Source: Phytophthora hibernalis
Taxonomy: Eukaryota; Oomycota; Peronosporomycetes; Peronosporales; Peronosporaceae
Reading direction: 5' to 3'
Assembly (NCBI GenBank): GCA_012656075.1
Contig: JAAKBF010000110.1
Location: 124,001-188,000 of the forward strand
DNA: 64,000 nucleotides
Shown: one piece after another, positions 1 to 9,231 of the stretch
Layout of the letters: each line of letters opens with the position of its first letter
How positions within the stretch are numbered: the first letter of the stretch is position 1
Notes under the pieces: generated by a model
Told to the model about the DNA's origin: nothing
The model's input: only the letters and a program-made list of their open reading frames with translations
Databases searched by the model: none
Program-made: the position numbers and the translations under genes

Positions 1-1599
1 GTGACGGAGAATGTGCCTAGTGATCCGCCGGCAGATGTGGTTCAACAGGAAGACAGTCCGGGAACATCACTCTCGCAGCCGTGTACACCACGCTCGCAGC
101 AGCCAGCTGCACTACTCGCTCAGTCGGGTTCGCCAATCGTTCAGCCCGCTACACCAGTCGCTAAGCCGGGTACACAAGTCGGTCAGTTCCAGCCGGGGAT
201 ACCAGTCGAGCAGTCGGATACACCAGTCGCTCAGCCGGGTATACCAGTAGCTCAGCCGGGTACACCAGTCGCTCAGCCGGGTCTATTACTCGCTCAGCCG
301 GGTACAGCAATCGCTCCGCCGTGTTCACCGTCTATTTCGCTTAGACTACTAGAAAGTATTTCGCTGTATGGTCACATCGAAGAAGACAGTGCTGCAGAGC
401 CAGAGTTTGTGATCGTGAATCCACCAAAGTCTCGTGGAAGACCAAACCAAAAACCAAAGGCAAGAAAGGAAAAGCGAAACAGTCCCATCCGAATGGCTCG
501 AGAAGACTCTGACATGCATGAGCAACAGTTAAGCCTTGCAGCTTTTCAGAGTTGCCTTCCATACCCGACCTACAAATCTGCAGCAACTTTGTTTCGCAGC
601 TTAAGCTTTTCCAGCTCAGCAAGAAACCCAAGGCCCCAATCGCCTTAGAGTTTGCGAAGCTACCATCAACCAAGCCAATAACAAGACCCGACGAGATTGT
701 ACGCATTTTCTTTGAAGATCTTTTGCAAAAGTGCAGCGCAAAGTGTTATCGCTGCAAAAGAAACGGTCGGGTTTGGGTGAAAGTGGCATTGTGCTAGAAA
801 TTCCTGGTATGGGCGTATATCATACGGCCACCCTTCGAATTATGAAGACGTGGCATCGTTCAATTGGAATAGTCACCTCGGTGGACAAAGCGATTAGTTG
901 GATCATGTCTATCGATTTTATTCTGCCCATGGATCCATCATTTTCTACTTCTGAGGATCCACAACTCAAGGAAAAGTTAGAAATGACGCCGCTCTTATCT
1001 GAAAAGGTGAGGTACTTTGTGCTCTGTGTACGGGGTGGTAAAACTAACTCAGAACTTGATGACTATAGCAGAACGAATTTCTGGAGCTGACTGGAAGAAA
1101 CGCTCTGGGTGATTTTACCATGCGAACAATCACTGCGAAACGTTTTGGTGCGAACGCCTCCGTGATGGTAGTAGATCCTTCAGCAGTGGTTGTTGGAGCC
1201 GAAGGGTGCATCTCAACCGAGGCTCTCTAGGAAGCACTGCACGGTACTTCGCATGAGTTGGTGCTGATCCCAATCAACTTCAAGAATAATCATTGGTGCT
1301 CTATCCTGCTGAATCTGGAAAAGGCTTTGATTTACATGTTCGACCCGATGAGCTCGAGCTACGTTACACAGCTGCGCGCGATTGCCCAAGCTTTGATACT
1401 GATGTTACCACAACCAGATGAAGGGCGGTATCGCATTCAGTCATATCACGCCAAGATTGGTATCCAAGTTGACAGCTACATCTGCGGAGTATTTGTGCTG
1501 CTAGCATTAGAGACATTTTCAGGAAATGGCGATATTGGTCCCGTAGACAGGAAGACACTAAAGTATCTTCGATATCGATACCTCCGTATGTGCCTGTGA
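1..1599 (+). pseudogene. Ulp1-like (C48) cysteine peptidase gene, degenerate
   Basis: The 3' part (about 1075-1599) carries a Ulp1/SENP-type peptidase core. The catalytic His lies in NNHWCS near 1288, the Asp in YMFDPM near 1340, and the nucleophilic Cys in VDSYICGVF near 1473-1499, in the right order and spacing. The N-terminal part (1-648) is low-complexity, with a Pro/Gln/Thr repeat and a basic stretch. The two halves are in different frames, and an in-frame TAG at about 1228 interrupts the domain just before the catalytic His. C48 domains in oomycetes are mostly found in repeated, transposon-associated genes, so I infer a mobile-element cargo gene rather than a housekeeping deSUMOylase. 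The 5' end may lie outside the window. Confident about the family, less so about the gene limits. Confidence 0.72.
115..330 (+). repeat. 21-bp coding minisatellite (PGTPVAQ units)
   Basis: About ten imperfect 21-bp units encode the seven-residue repeat PGTPVAQ and variants (PGIPVAQ, SDTPVAQ, PGLLLAQ). The period keeps the reading frame, so copy number can change without a frameshift. It forms the low-complexity N-terminal region of the C48 gene. Confidence 0.8.
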
Positions 1600-1852
1600 A
1601 TAAACTTGACATTTCTATAGACTACACGTGAATGTTTCTCCAGAAGACTCCATTGCTGGCCAAAAGCTTAGTTGTCAAACATGAATGTGGTCGATTGCCG
1701 CTGACGAATGTTTTCGGCTATACGTATTGTTGAGCACTGTATCTCCATTCTAGCTGGGCATGGTCGGGTTGGGTCGTGAACGATCGGGTACAATAGTCTC
1801 GTCACGTGTTACCTCAGCCGGGTGCAGCAACACGTGCCTAAAAATATTTATA

Positions 1853-1920
1853 ATTGGGGATCGTCGATTCCAATACAATATTAAATTGCCACAATATTGA
1901 CAATAAATACGGCAAAAGTA
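1853..1920 (+). repeat. Left terminal inverted repeat of the 1.9-4.7 kb element
   Basis: Starts ATTGGGG and pairs with 4611-4677. Similarity stops just after GCAAAAGTA. Confidence 0.7.
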
Positions 1921-3291
1921 TCAAATAGCACAAGCCGGTTCACTTGATCTATGTATGGTCCGGATCGGAGGCGAAGTAATCCCGGTTGGGCTGCTACCGC
2001 TTCTACGAAGCACTAACCAGGAAAATGTCGTTCGTATATTGCCGGCACTGTATGTTGCGGTCTCATACATGACATTAACCGAATAAAAACATACACTTCC
2101 CGTTATTTTTCTTCGAAGTGTACCAATCTACACGAATTTCAGAGCTTCCTCGTGCAACGCGCGACTTTGTATGTTTTTGCTCGTAAATTACATTGATTTG
2201 GATACTATATGTACATGTAGTGAAGGAAAGCGAGATACGCTTCAATTTGCTATTGACAGGAATGTTCTGTTTGATGGTCAAATGATCAACGACAGAGGTT
2301 CGCCATTTCACATGTCAGTATGATATTGTATTGAACAGCTCATCTCAATAATAAAAATTGCAATTCCTGGTGAAGCAATAATAAACATTGCCGCAATTTA
2401 TATTGTATTGTTACATAAACGCGTCTTCCACTACTTCCTCTTCCTCTCACCCGAGCGGGTAAAGTGCATACGTCGTCGCTGCAATGGTGCTTCGCTACAA
2501 GCTCAGCATCGATGCTGCATTATCGGTGCTGCCAGCTTGGAGATTACCGGTAAGCGGTTGGTCGAGAAGGTCGTGCAGTGCAAGTACACAGTTACAGGAG
2601 TCTCGCGACCTCCGTTCGTCGTTGATGCATATCCTGTCGGAAAAATGACGCGGGTACTGTTGGTTTGATGCATGCATCATATTTAGGGATGGAATGATCT
2701 TATTGCATCTGATATTTGATGCATGCATCTTAGTCAACAGAATTACCTTTGTAAAGTTCACGTAAAAAGCAAGCTAACGCTAGACAAAATTCCTACCGCT
2801 TCTCCACTGACTTCCATAAGAAGGGAGTCCTCTTGACAGGAGCCAGTATTCGTCCCAGTAGTGGTGCCTCGCACTGAGTAGATTTAGGAATAAAGGAATA
2901 TGCAGTGGATGAGGCTAACTAACTTCCCAGGCTAGTCCAACATACACGAGCGATGAGCTCTCTCAATGTTGGTTTCGGATCTGGGAGTGTGTAGGCGATT
3001 GCTGTCGTCATGCTGTTTCGGGTCGTTGCTAGTGCCACTGCCTCAATCGCACGTGACGCGAGCTGCGATCGTCAATACCAAACACTAACGTATATAATGA
3101 CTGCATCTGTGATAGAAGTTATATCACGAAAATATGTTGACAAAACCTGGATTTGATTGGCTACTGTTTCCAAATATTTGATTTACGATTGTGTGGTTGT
3201 CATTCGACTATTGAGATCGAGATAGCTATACAGTCGATTGTAGATCGTCTCACTTTGGTGTCGACGGGTAAACTTGCGACATCAGCGTAGC

Positions 3292-4141
3292 CTACGCATT
3301 GTTGAAGACTTCGTCGGCCATGTTAAGCTGCAGGTCTGATATTCTCCCTACATCAACGGGCAACACTGCTGATTCCTGTACAAGCTGCTGCATGTGCAGC
3401 ATTACTGTTCGAACCCGTGAGTGCCGCATTTGGTGTTCAGGCTTGATGTCGTGTTGTTTGTCCAGTAGTCGGTAAGGGCGTATGCCAGTGTCCTTGCCTC
3501 CAAAGAACCACAAGTTCCACATCGTTTTGACATTGGATCGGGCTGGAAACTCCCAATGCATTGGCACTGAGTGGCAAATTTGACCATCACCCCAGTCCCA
3601 GGAGCTGAATGTGGGTCGTTGATCCTCATATGAGCATGTTGCGGTATTTTCACTGCATGTCTGAACGCCAATAATTGTTTGGCGAAACTCTAACGCTAGA
3701 TTGGCTCGAAGTTCATCAATTCGTGCGTCGATATTGCGCAGCAAAACGGGCGCAACACCATCAACTACGAAATGCTGACAGAAACACTTAACGCATCATT
3801 TGCATGGACACTATCGCGATCACAGGTGTTCGCTGGACTGTAGGTATGACGGAAAATGATAGGACCGCGTCTTTAGGAAGCGGAATTATCAAAGTGTTCA
3901 TTTCGACGTCAATCGTACTTGGATGGAGCCGATTAAGCCACACTTTCATAGCATTTACTTTAGACTGATCGGTTTGCTTGGTGCTTGTGTTGGTTCGCGT
4001 CGTCTGCAAATACTGCGCGACCGCAGCTCCATCCGTTGAGTCGTCCACTGTTCGTTTTCCACCGCGCGCCATTGTAAGCAAAATCTGAAAGTACCTCTCT
4101 CTTACCAAAGGTCGCCGCCAGGTGTGATCGGCGAGTATCAC
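3292..4141 (-). pseudogene. Crypton-like tyrosine-recombinase-associated protein, relic
   Basis: Two minus-strand reading frames (4141-3788, then 3744-3292) appear to be the N- and C-terminal ends of one oomycete family. The first begins with a basic MARGGKR stretch and a LHPSTIDVEMN segment. The second contains TMWNLWFFGGKDTGIRPYRL and RHSRVRTVM, which resemble the C-terminal region of oomycete Crypton (tyrosine recombinase) proteins. The central catalytic recombinase domain is missing, so this is an internally deleted, dead copy. Identification rests on recalled similarity of these segments and no alignment was run. Confidence 0.55.
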
Positions 4142-4610
4142 ACTTGCATTGAATCCGTGCTGAATGTTGAAACCATACTTAGCGCAAGTGTTTTTCCGAG
4201 GATTAGAAATACATTTCAGTCAAGTGTGATTGACTGCTATCACATGTCTGTTTGAGGCTCCCATAGTACTATCACAACTGCAGCAGATGTTATAACTACA
4301 ACGCTTATGCCGGTAGTGTTAATCTACTACATGCACTACATCTAAGCACAATTCCGCTTTCAGGGAGGGCACTGCTGGACGAAGCGCAAAAGTTTGAGCT
4401 CGGCATGGCTACATTCAACTTCCAGTTTCGACCCAACCAACGAAAACATGTAGTTGGTGTTGCCCTCTAGCACAAACTCAGCCAGGTCACATGACACCTG
4501 GGTGGTGTTTGCGGGGTTTAATCAAAACGCTTATCCTATTAATATCTATTAATGAGCGCACGACTGCTGCAAAAACCATCCATGATTGCTATATTTTAAA
4601 GTATTAAAAT

Positions 4611-4677
4611 ACTTTTGCAGTATTTATTGTCAATATTGTGGAAATATAATATTGTATTGGAATCGACGAACCCCAAT
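4611..4677 (-). repeat. Right terminal inverted repeat of the 1.9-4.7 kb element
   Basis: Reverse complement of 1853-1920. Its outer end reads CCCCAAT, followed by the AT-rich string AATATATAT. Confidence 0.7.
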
Positions 4678-4764
4678 AATATATATTTTATTAGAAAACA
4701 CAACTAATTATTGTATTGTTAGATTTAATTCCGACCTCTGTTATCGCTGAAGATCAATGAATCA

Positions 4765-4929
4765 TTGAACTTCAACGATAGATCACGACGGAAGTCGCAT
4801 TTGGGATTTACAGGAGAAAGCAACGGGTTATCCATTATGAAGTACATACTTTCGAGCGGCAGACGAATTCACCACAGCGCAATTTGCCACAACGAAAGCT
4901 CCAGCAACACCCGTCTGCGAATTGTCAAG
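4765..4929 (+). promoter_or_regulatory. Conserved 5' block upstream of GW gene copy 1
   Basis: The run from about 4780, including GGAGAAAGCAACGGGTT and GCGGCAGACGAATTCACCAC, recurs upstream of the GW genes at 53.4, 58.7 and 61.0 kb and, more diverged, at 40.7 kb. Conservation outside the coding part over some 165-190 bp suggests a retained promoter and 5' leader. A recent common duplication would also explain it. Confidence 0.55.
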
Positions 4930-5154
4930 ATGAAGCTTTTGCTTTTATGGCTGCGATTACGGTCGCGAGCGTCTCTGCTGCTGCTGACCAACCTGCTCTG
5001 CGTGCTGCAGCTACGCCGGCCGAGGCGGCTCCTGCAACTGGAAATCCCGTCGACGGGAAGAAGAAGGAGTGGACCTTGGGGTGGCTACGGCTGGGGAGGT
5101 GGCTGGGGAGGGGGCTGGGGTCGTCCTTGGGGTGGTTACGGCTGGGGTTGGTAA
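4930..5154 (+). pseudogene. GW-rich small secreted peptide, copy 1 (frameshifted middle)
   Basis: Compared with the intact copies, this one has an early deletion after MKL and a later compensating indel before the Gly/Trp tail. The reading frame from the ATG at 4930 therefore stays open for 74 codons. The first part is read in a shifted frame, giving a new Leu/Arg-rich segment that still resembles a hydrophobic leader. The Gly/Trp-rich tail (PWGGYGWGGGWGGGW and so on) returns in the original frame and ends at the family's usual stop. It is either a decayed copy or a novel peptide. The 3' flank (to about 5540) is homologous to the flank of the 61.1-kb copy, so the duplicated unit is about 0.8 kb. 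Confidence 0.7.
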
Positions 5155-6246
5155 AAGAAGCAACCTTGGACAAGACATGCATGGCGCGCCACGCTCGATG
5201 GTACCATTTTCAACTGAAGTTGCCGGTTTAAGCTTACGCTAAGTGAACACCAGTTTCATGATTTCCTTTTAATGTTCGTTTGCGCGCCACGTCTTTCCCA
5301 ATCAAAGTGGCGGCATTCAGCACAGTCTTTAGTGCTTGGTGCAGCACACGCGAAGGTTCAGGCATCATGGGTTGCCTGAACGTGATAAAAGCTATTAAAA
5401 ACAAAGTACGGGAAAAATAACTTGGAACTTTGTTAACGTTATCTCAAAAGTCAAAACTTTAGTTATCTCAAAACTTTAATTATGTATCTAAACGTTGCAT
5501 CCGAAATGATACAAAGCGATGTAACGGAAGAGATGTTTTCTACTCTCCTCGTCCGGCCCTGCGTCACAACCAGCATGCGCCTCAACGTCTACTATGGATA
5601 CCGTTGGATATGGTTTGAATGGCGAAGGCTAGAAGTCTGCTATGTAAGCCCTTGCGGTCGACTGCCGTTCGGTTTGGATTCAAAGAACGAATGCATTCAA
5701 CCGCAATGTCACTTTAGTTTGATAGTGTCTGGGTTTGATTGTTCAGTGTATCCAGGTAGCTGGCGTCAGGGCTCCCGATTATGGCATGGTCTTTTCAATA
5801 GTTTCTTATGAAACCATAAATATATTTATTTCTGCCAACCAGGAAGACCATAACATTAGTTATTCTGGACGCACCGCTACATAATTTATGGAACTCAGTT
5901 TTCGTCCTAAAAGTGATTCAAGCTGTCAAATTCGTTGTCTTTTGAGTTTCTAAGCAACGCACTTCGAATACTACGTAGTATGTGCTTGTACTCCCGTCCA
6001 CACTTAAGTTTTCATGGTTTTGCAGGTGCAATGCAACGTCAGCTGTCTTCGGCCGATTCCATGTTCCTTACATCGGATCACAACAAAAGTACAGAAATTA
6101 GTTAGTTATAAAACCAGCAATGCGATAACATCAACCAATACCCAATATCGGAGTATTACGTGAAAAGGTGTCGAAAAACCAAGCAGCTTATTCACGCTGT
6201 TCTTCCCTACGTGCACGGGACTTTTCTTTTCAACCATTCCGTGTGC
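5155..6246. other. Intergenic: GW 3' flank, then unassigned sequence
   Basis: 5215-5540 matches the 3' flank of other GW copies, for example the shared TTGCCGGTTTAAGC near 5220 and GAAGAGATG near 5528. An open frame at 5482-5811 starts inside this repeated flank and looks non-functional. 5820-6246 is AT-rich with no feature I can name. Confidence 0.5.
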
Positions 6247-8961
6247 TAGATGAGTCGACAAACAAAGCTAATTCACCGCAGCACCCTGCGTATGCAACGC
6301 CTTGTAGCTCGGCTCCACGTCGTCTTCCTTCGGGACCCCGTCCTCGTCCAGCGAACTGATCTCCTCCAGCGTGAGGTTCTTGGTCTCTGGCACCCAGAAC
6401 GAGAAGAGCAGACCGAAGAAGCAGCAGGCCGCGAAAATGTAGAGCACGCCCTTGAAGCCGAAGGAGCCCTTGGCGACCACCGCGAAGCACTGCGCGGCGA
6501 TGATGGCGCCGACCTTGCCCGACGCGGCGGAGATGCCGTGACCCGTCGAGCGCACCGCCGTGGGGAAGACCTCGGCGGGGATGATGAAGGTCGTGGCGTT
6601 GGGGGCGAAGTTGAAGAAGAATTGCGCGAACGAGTTCATGACGACGAACACGGCCGTGCTGTCGGTCTTGAGCTCGTTAAAGAAGATGGCCATGAAGAGG
6701 AAGAGCAGCGTGAGCAGCGCGAAGCCCATGTACTGGATGGGCTTGCGACCCACTTGTCCACGAAGTAGACAGTGAACCAGTAGCCGGGCACCGTGCCGGC
6801 CAGGTTGATGATGGCCGTGCCGACCGAGCGGTTCCACAGGTCGTCGTAGATCTTCTGGTTGCCCGTGGACGTGGCGCTGCCTTAGCCGATGATCTCCAGC
6901 ACCACCGACGTGTTGAGTGACGTGCCATAGTAGCCGATGTCACGCGGCCGCACAACCGATGAGCACCTTGAGGTTGGCCCACATGTTGAAGTACGTCCGG
7001 AAGGCGTATGAGAAGTTGTCGAAGAAACCGGTCTTGTTGTCGTCGCCGTGGCTGTACATGTCAGTAGTGAGTTTGTCGGATGCGAGGAACTGCGTGGCTG
7101 CGCGCGCACCCTCCTCCGTGTCCTTGAGCACGTCCATGAGCACGTCCATGGCGTATCGCGGCGTCTCCGGAATCGTGAGCCGCCAGTACACGGTCACCCG
7201 TGCGGGCACGGCGCCGAACGCGGCGAGTGTCCGCCAGTAGTAGCCGAGCGACGACGCGCCGTTCTCGAAGATGCTGTTTTTGGCGGCGGCCAGCACGATG
7301 ACGGCCATGACGGCGCCCATGATGATGCTGAAGCCCTGCATGGCGAAGACGGTGGCGATCATGGTGCCGCGGCGCTTGGACGACGCGAACTCGCTCGTGA
7401 TGACGGCCGAGACGGGGTAGTCGCCACCGATGCCGACACCCAGCACGAAGCGCCAGATACTTAGCAGGATGAGAAGGTTGTTGCCGTCGCCGTTCACGGG
7501 CCACGACGCGAAAGTGCACAGCAGCGCGCCGGCAATGAGCACCATGAGCTCGATGCCGTAGATGCGTTTGCGGCCGAGGATGTCGCCCAGGATGGCGAAC
7601 GAGATCTGGCCAACGGCGTTGCCGTAGGAGGAGGCGGCCTTGACCCAGCCGTCGGCGCGCGACGTGAGGCTGGAACTGTCGAAATACTCGTAGGCAATCA
7701 TGGGCACCATGAGGCCGATGACGAAGTTGTCGTACGAGTCGACGAAGAAGCCCGAGCCGACCACCAGGATGGTCTTGACGTGGGCCTTGGAGAACTTGGC
7801 GTTGTCGAGTGCGCTGAGCGCGTCGAAGCGTTTGCTGGACGGAGATTGAGTCACCTCGGTCATCGTGCTCCTAGTTTTCTTACTGGGCGTTGGTGCTGGA
7901 ACAGGACAAGTTAGGCTTGGTGCGAGACAAGGCGGATTGGAGAATGAGGACTTGATCTCGAAAAGGAACACCTTGCTGGGGCTGTGCCCTGGCACACGCT
8001 GTCGCCCCCGGCACAACAATGAGTCGGGCACTGCAGTCGAGGAGAGCCGGACGACGACACTGGGTGGGGCTCATCGCCGCGCGAGGAGTGCTTCGACGTG
8101 TAGGTTCAGGTATTTGTCGCCATGGCGGATTCGGACTATCTCGAGTCGATTGTGTTGGCCCTTTCATCTTCCAGCGGCGAATCTGTAGTTTTTCGTGCTA
8201 CTGGTCAGAGGGTGTCTCGCGGCGAGATTCGACACACGCTGGAAACGACAGCGGAGACCGTCAAGGTGCGCTGGTAGTACCCCAGCCTGGTACAATGACA
8301 TCGTGAATCTCGCGCCAAGTGGTACGCGTTGAGCTGAGTTCTGGAAGACCGAACGATATTCACAATGTGAACTTCACTTCCCTGCTTTTCGGACCGAAGC
8401 TGCCACGCCGCACTTGCGCGCGCTGGCGCAGGTTTACTGCGGTGGGCTGCTGGGCTGGATTGGATGGCTATTCGATGCAGCCATGGCGGAGGAAATTAAT
8501 ACTGGGATTAAACGGATTAACGAATCACGTCAACTACACTTGATATATCGTGGAGGGTTAAGGCCGGGCAACTCTTGCCGTCAACGTGCCCGATCACGTT
8601 TCACTCGCATCTCTCCCAGGATGTTCTGCTGTTCTAGTCTGGAAATTCGGATTATTGTACGAAATCAAGATGTGCCATCTTGCGGATTGCCAGCGCCGTT
8701 CTCCAATGTATGTCGTTATCTTGATGGCGTTAGCCAGTTGTAGATATAAGTCCACAATCGAAGGAACTACTTCGGAGTACGTTTTTACTGCAAAGTTGAC
8801 CCCCAACGATTTACCTGGTTTCGTATTCACAAGTGACCTATTCACAAGTGAAGCTTATCGGAATATATCGGCTTCCAGCACTGGAATATGCTTGACGCTA
8901 ACCTGAACCTTAACAAAGCTATTTGGCAGCGGATACTTGGCAGCAATGAGTTCGAAGAGCC
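6247..8961 (+). repeat. Left arm of the 5.7-kb transporter palindrome
   Basis: This 2.7-kb arm is matched almost base for base, in reverse complement, by 9232-11945 (coordinate sum about 18193). Only scattered substitutions and a few one-base indels separate them. The inner breakpoint is after GAAGAGCC at 8961. The outer breakpoint is about 20 bp past the transporter stop codon. Confidence 0.93.
6268..7863 (-). pseudogene. PHO84-like phosphate:H+ symporter (MFS), pseudogene copy 1
   Basis: Start at 7863 (MTEVTQS). The first 300 residues are an uninterrupted MFS half: a transmembrane segment with DSYDNFVIGL, the loop motif GDILGRKRIYG between segments 2 and 3, and GVGIGGDYPVS, a signature of the phosphate:H+ symporter family (TC 2.A.1.9). 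The distal half includes SAASGKVGAIIAAQCF and VPETKNLTLEEI. Three lesions break it: a deletion with an in-frame TGA near 6941, a TAA near 6883 and a lost G near 6749 at KW(G)RKP. All three are also present in copy 2. The C-terminus (after LDEDG) is intact here. In life it would take up inorganic phosphate across the plasma membrane. Confidence 0.85.
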
Positions 8962-9231
8962 TAATCGGAGAGTCGGGCCCATTATTGGTCTGGCAAGCGG
9001 CGTGGATTTGTATGTTGAAGTGGAACTGGAAAAATTCTGAGCCGAATCAACTTACCGATCATGCACCGGTACTGCAGTGTACAAGTATTAATATTATGTA
9101 GGCCATGCAATTGTGAGTGATCAATGATCAACACATGTGAAAAACACGCGAACAGTGAGTCGGCTCTGATTAATCGCCAAAATAACTTGAAATAAGAAGG
9201 CTTCCGTTCCTAAACATGAGAAAGCACCCTG
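8962..9231. other. 270-bp palindrome spacer
   Basis: Unique sequence between the two arms, without a gene. A spacer of this size is long for a simple hairpin-capped fold-back. Confidence 0.85.

Larger units (their letters stand above)
1853..4677. mobile_element. DNA element with 68-bp terminal inverted repeats
   Basis: The sequence at 1853-1920 is matched in reverse complement at 4611-4677 with only a few differences. Both ends start ATTGGGG and run inward through GATTCCAATACAATATT. The 2.8-kb interval holds a Crypton-like recombinase relic on the minus strand (3292-4141) and otherwise no convincing gene. The flanks are AT-rich and I could not fix a target-site duplication. Canonical Cryptons lack terminal inverted repeats, so the repeats probably belong to a different host element, or the relic was inserted into a non-autonomous element. 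Confidence 0.65.

Noticed and set aside
6250..7464. Long plus-strand open frames opposite the transporter (for example 6250-6768, 7048-7464)
   Set aside because: Antisense shadows of a GC-rich coding region; His/Arg/Glu-rich with no domain, and mirrored in the other arm.
8594..8845. 83-codon frame conserved in both palindrome arms (also 9348-9599)
   Set aside because: Conservation is explained by the arm duplication; no domain, and the opposite strand is equally open.
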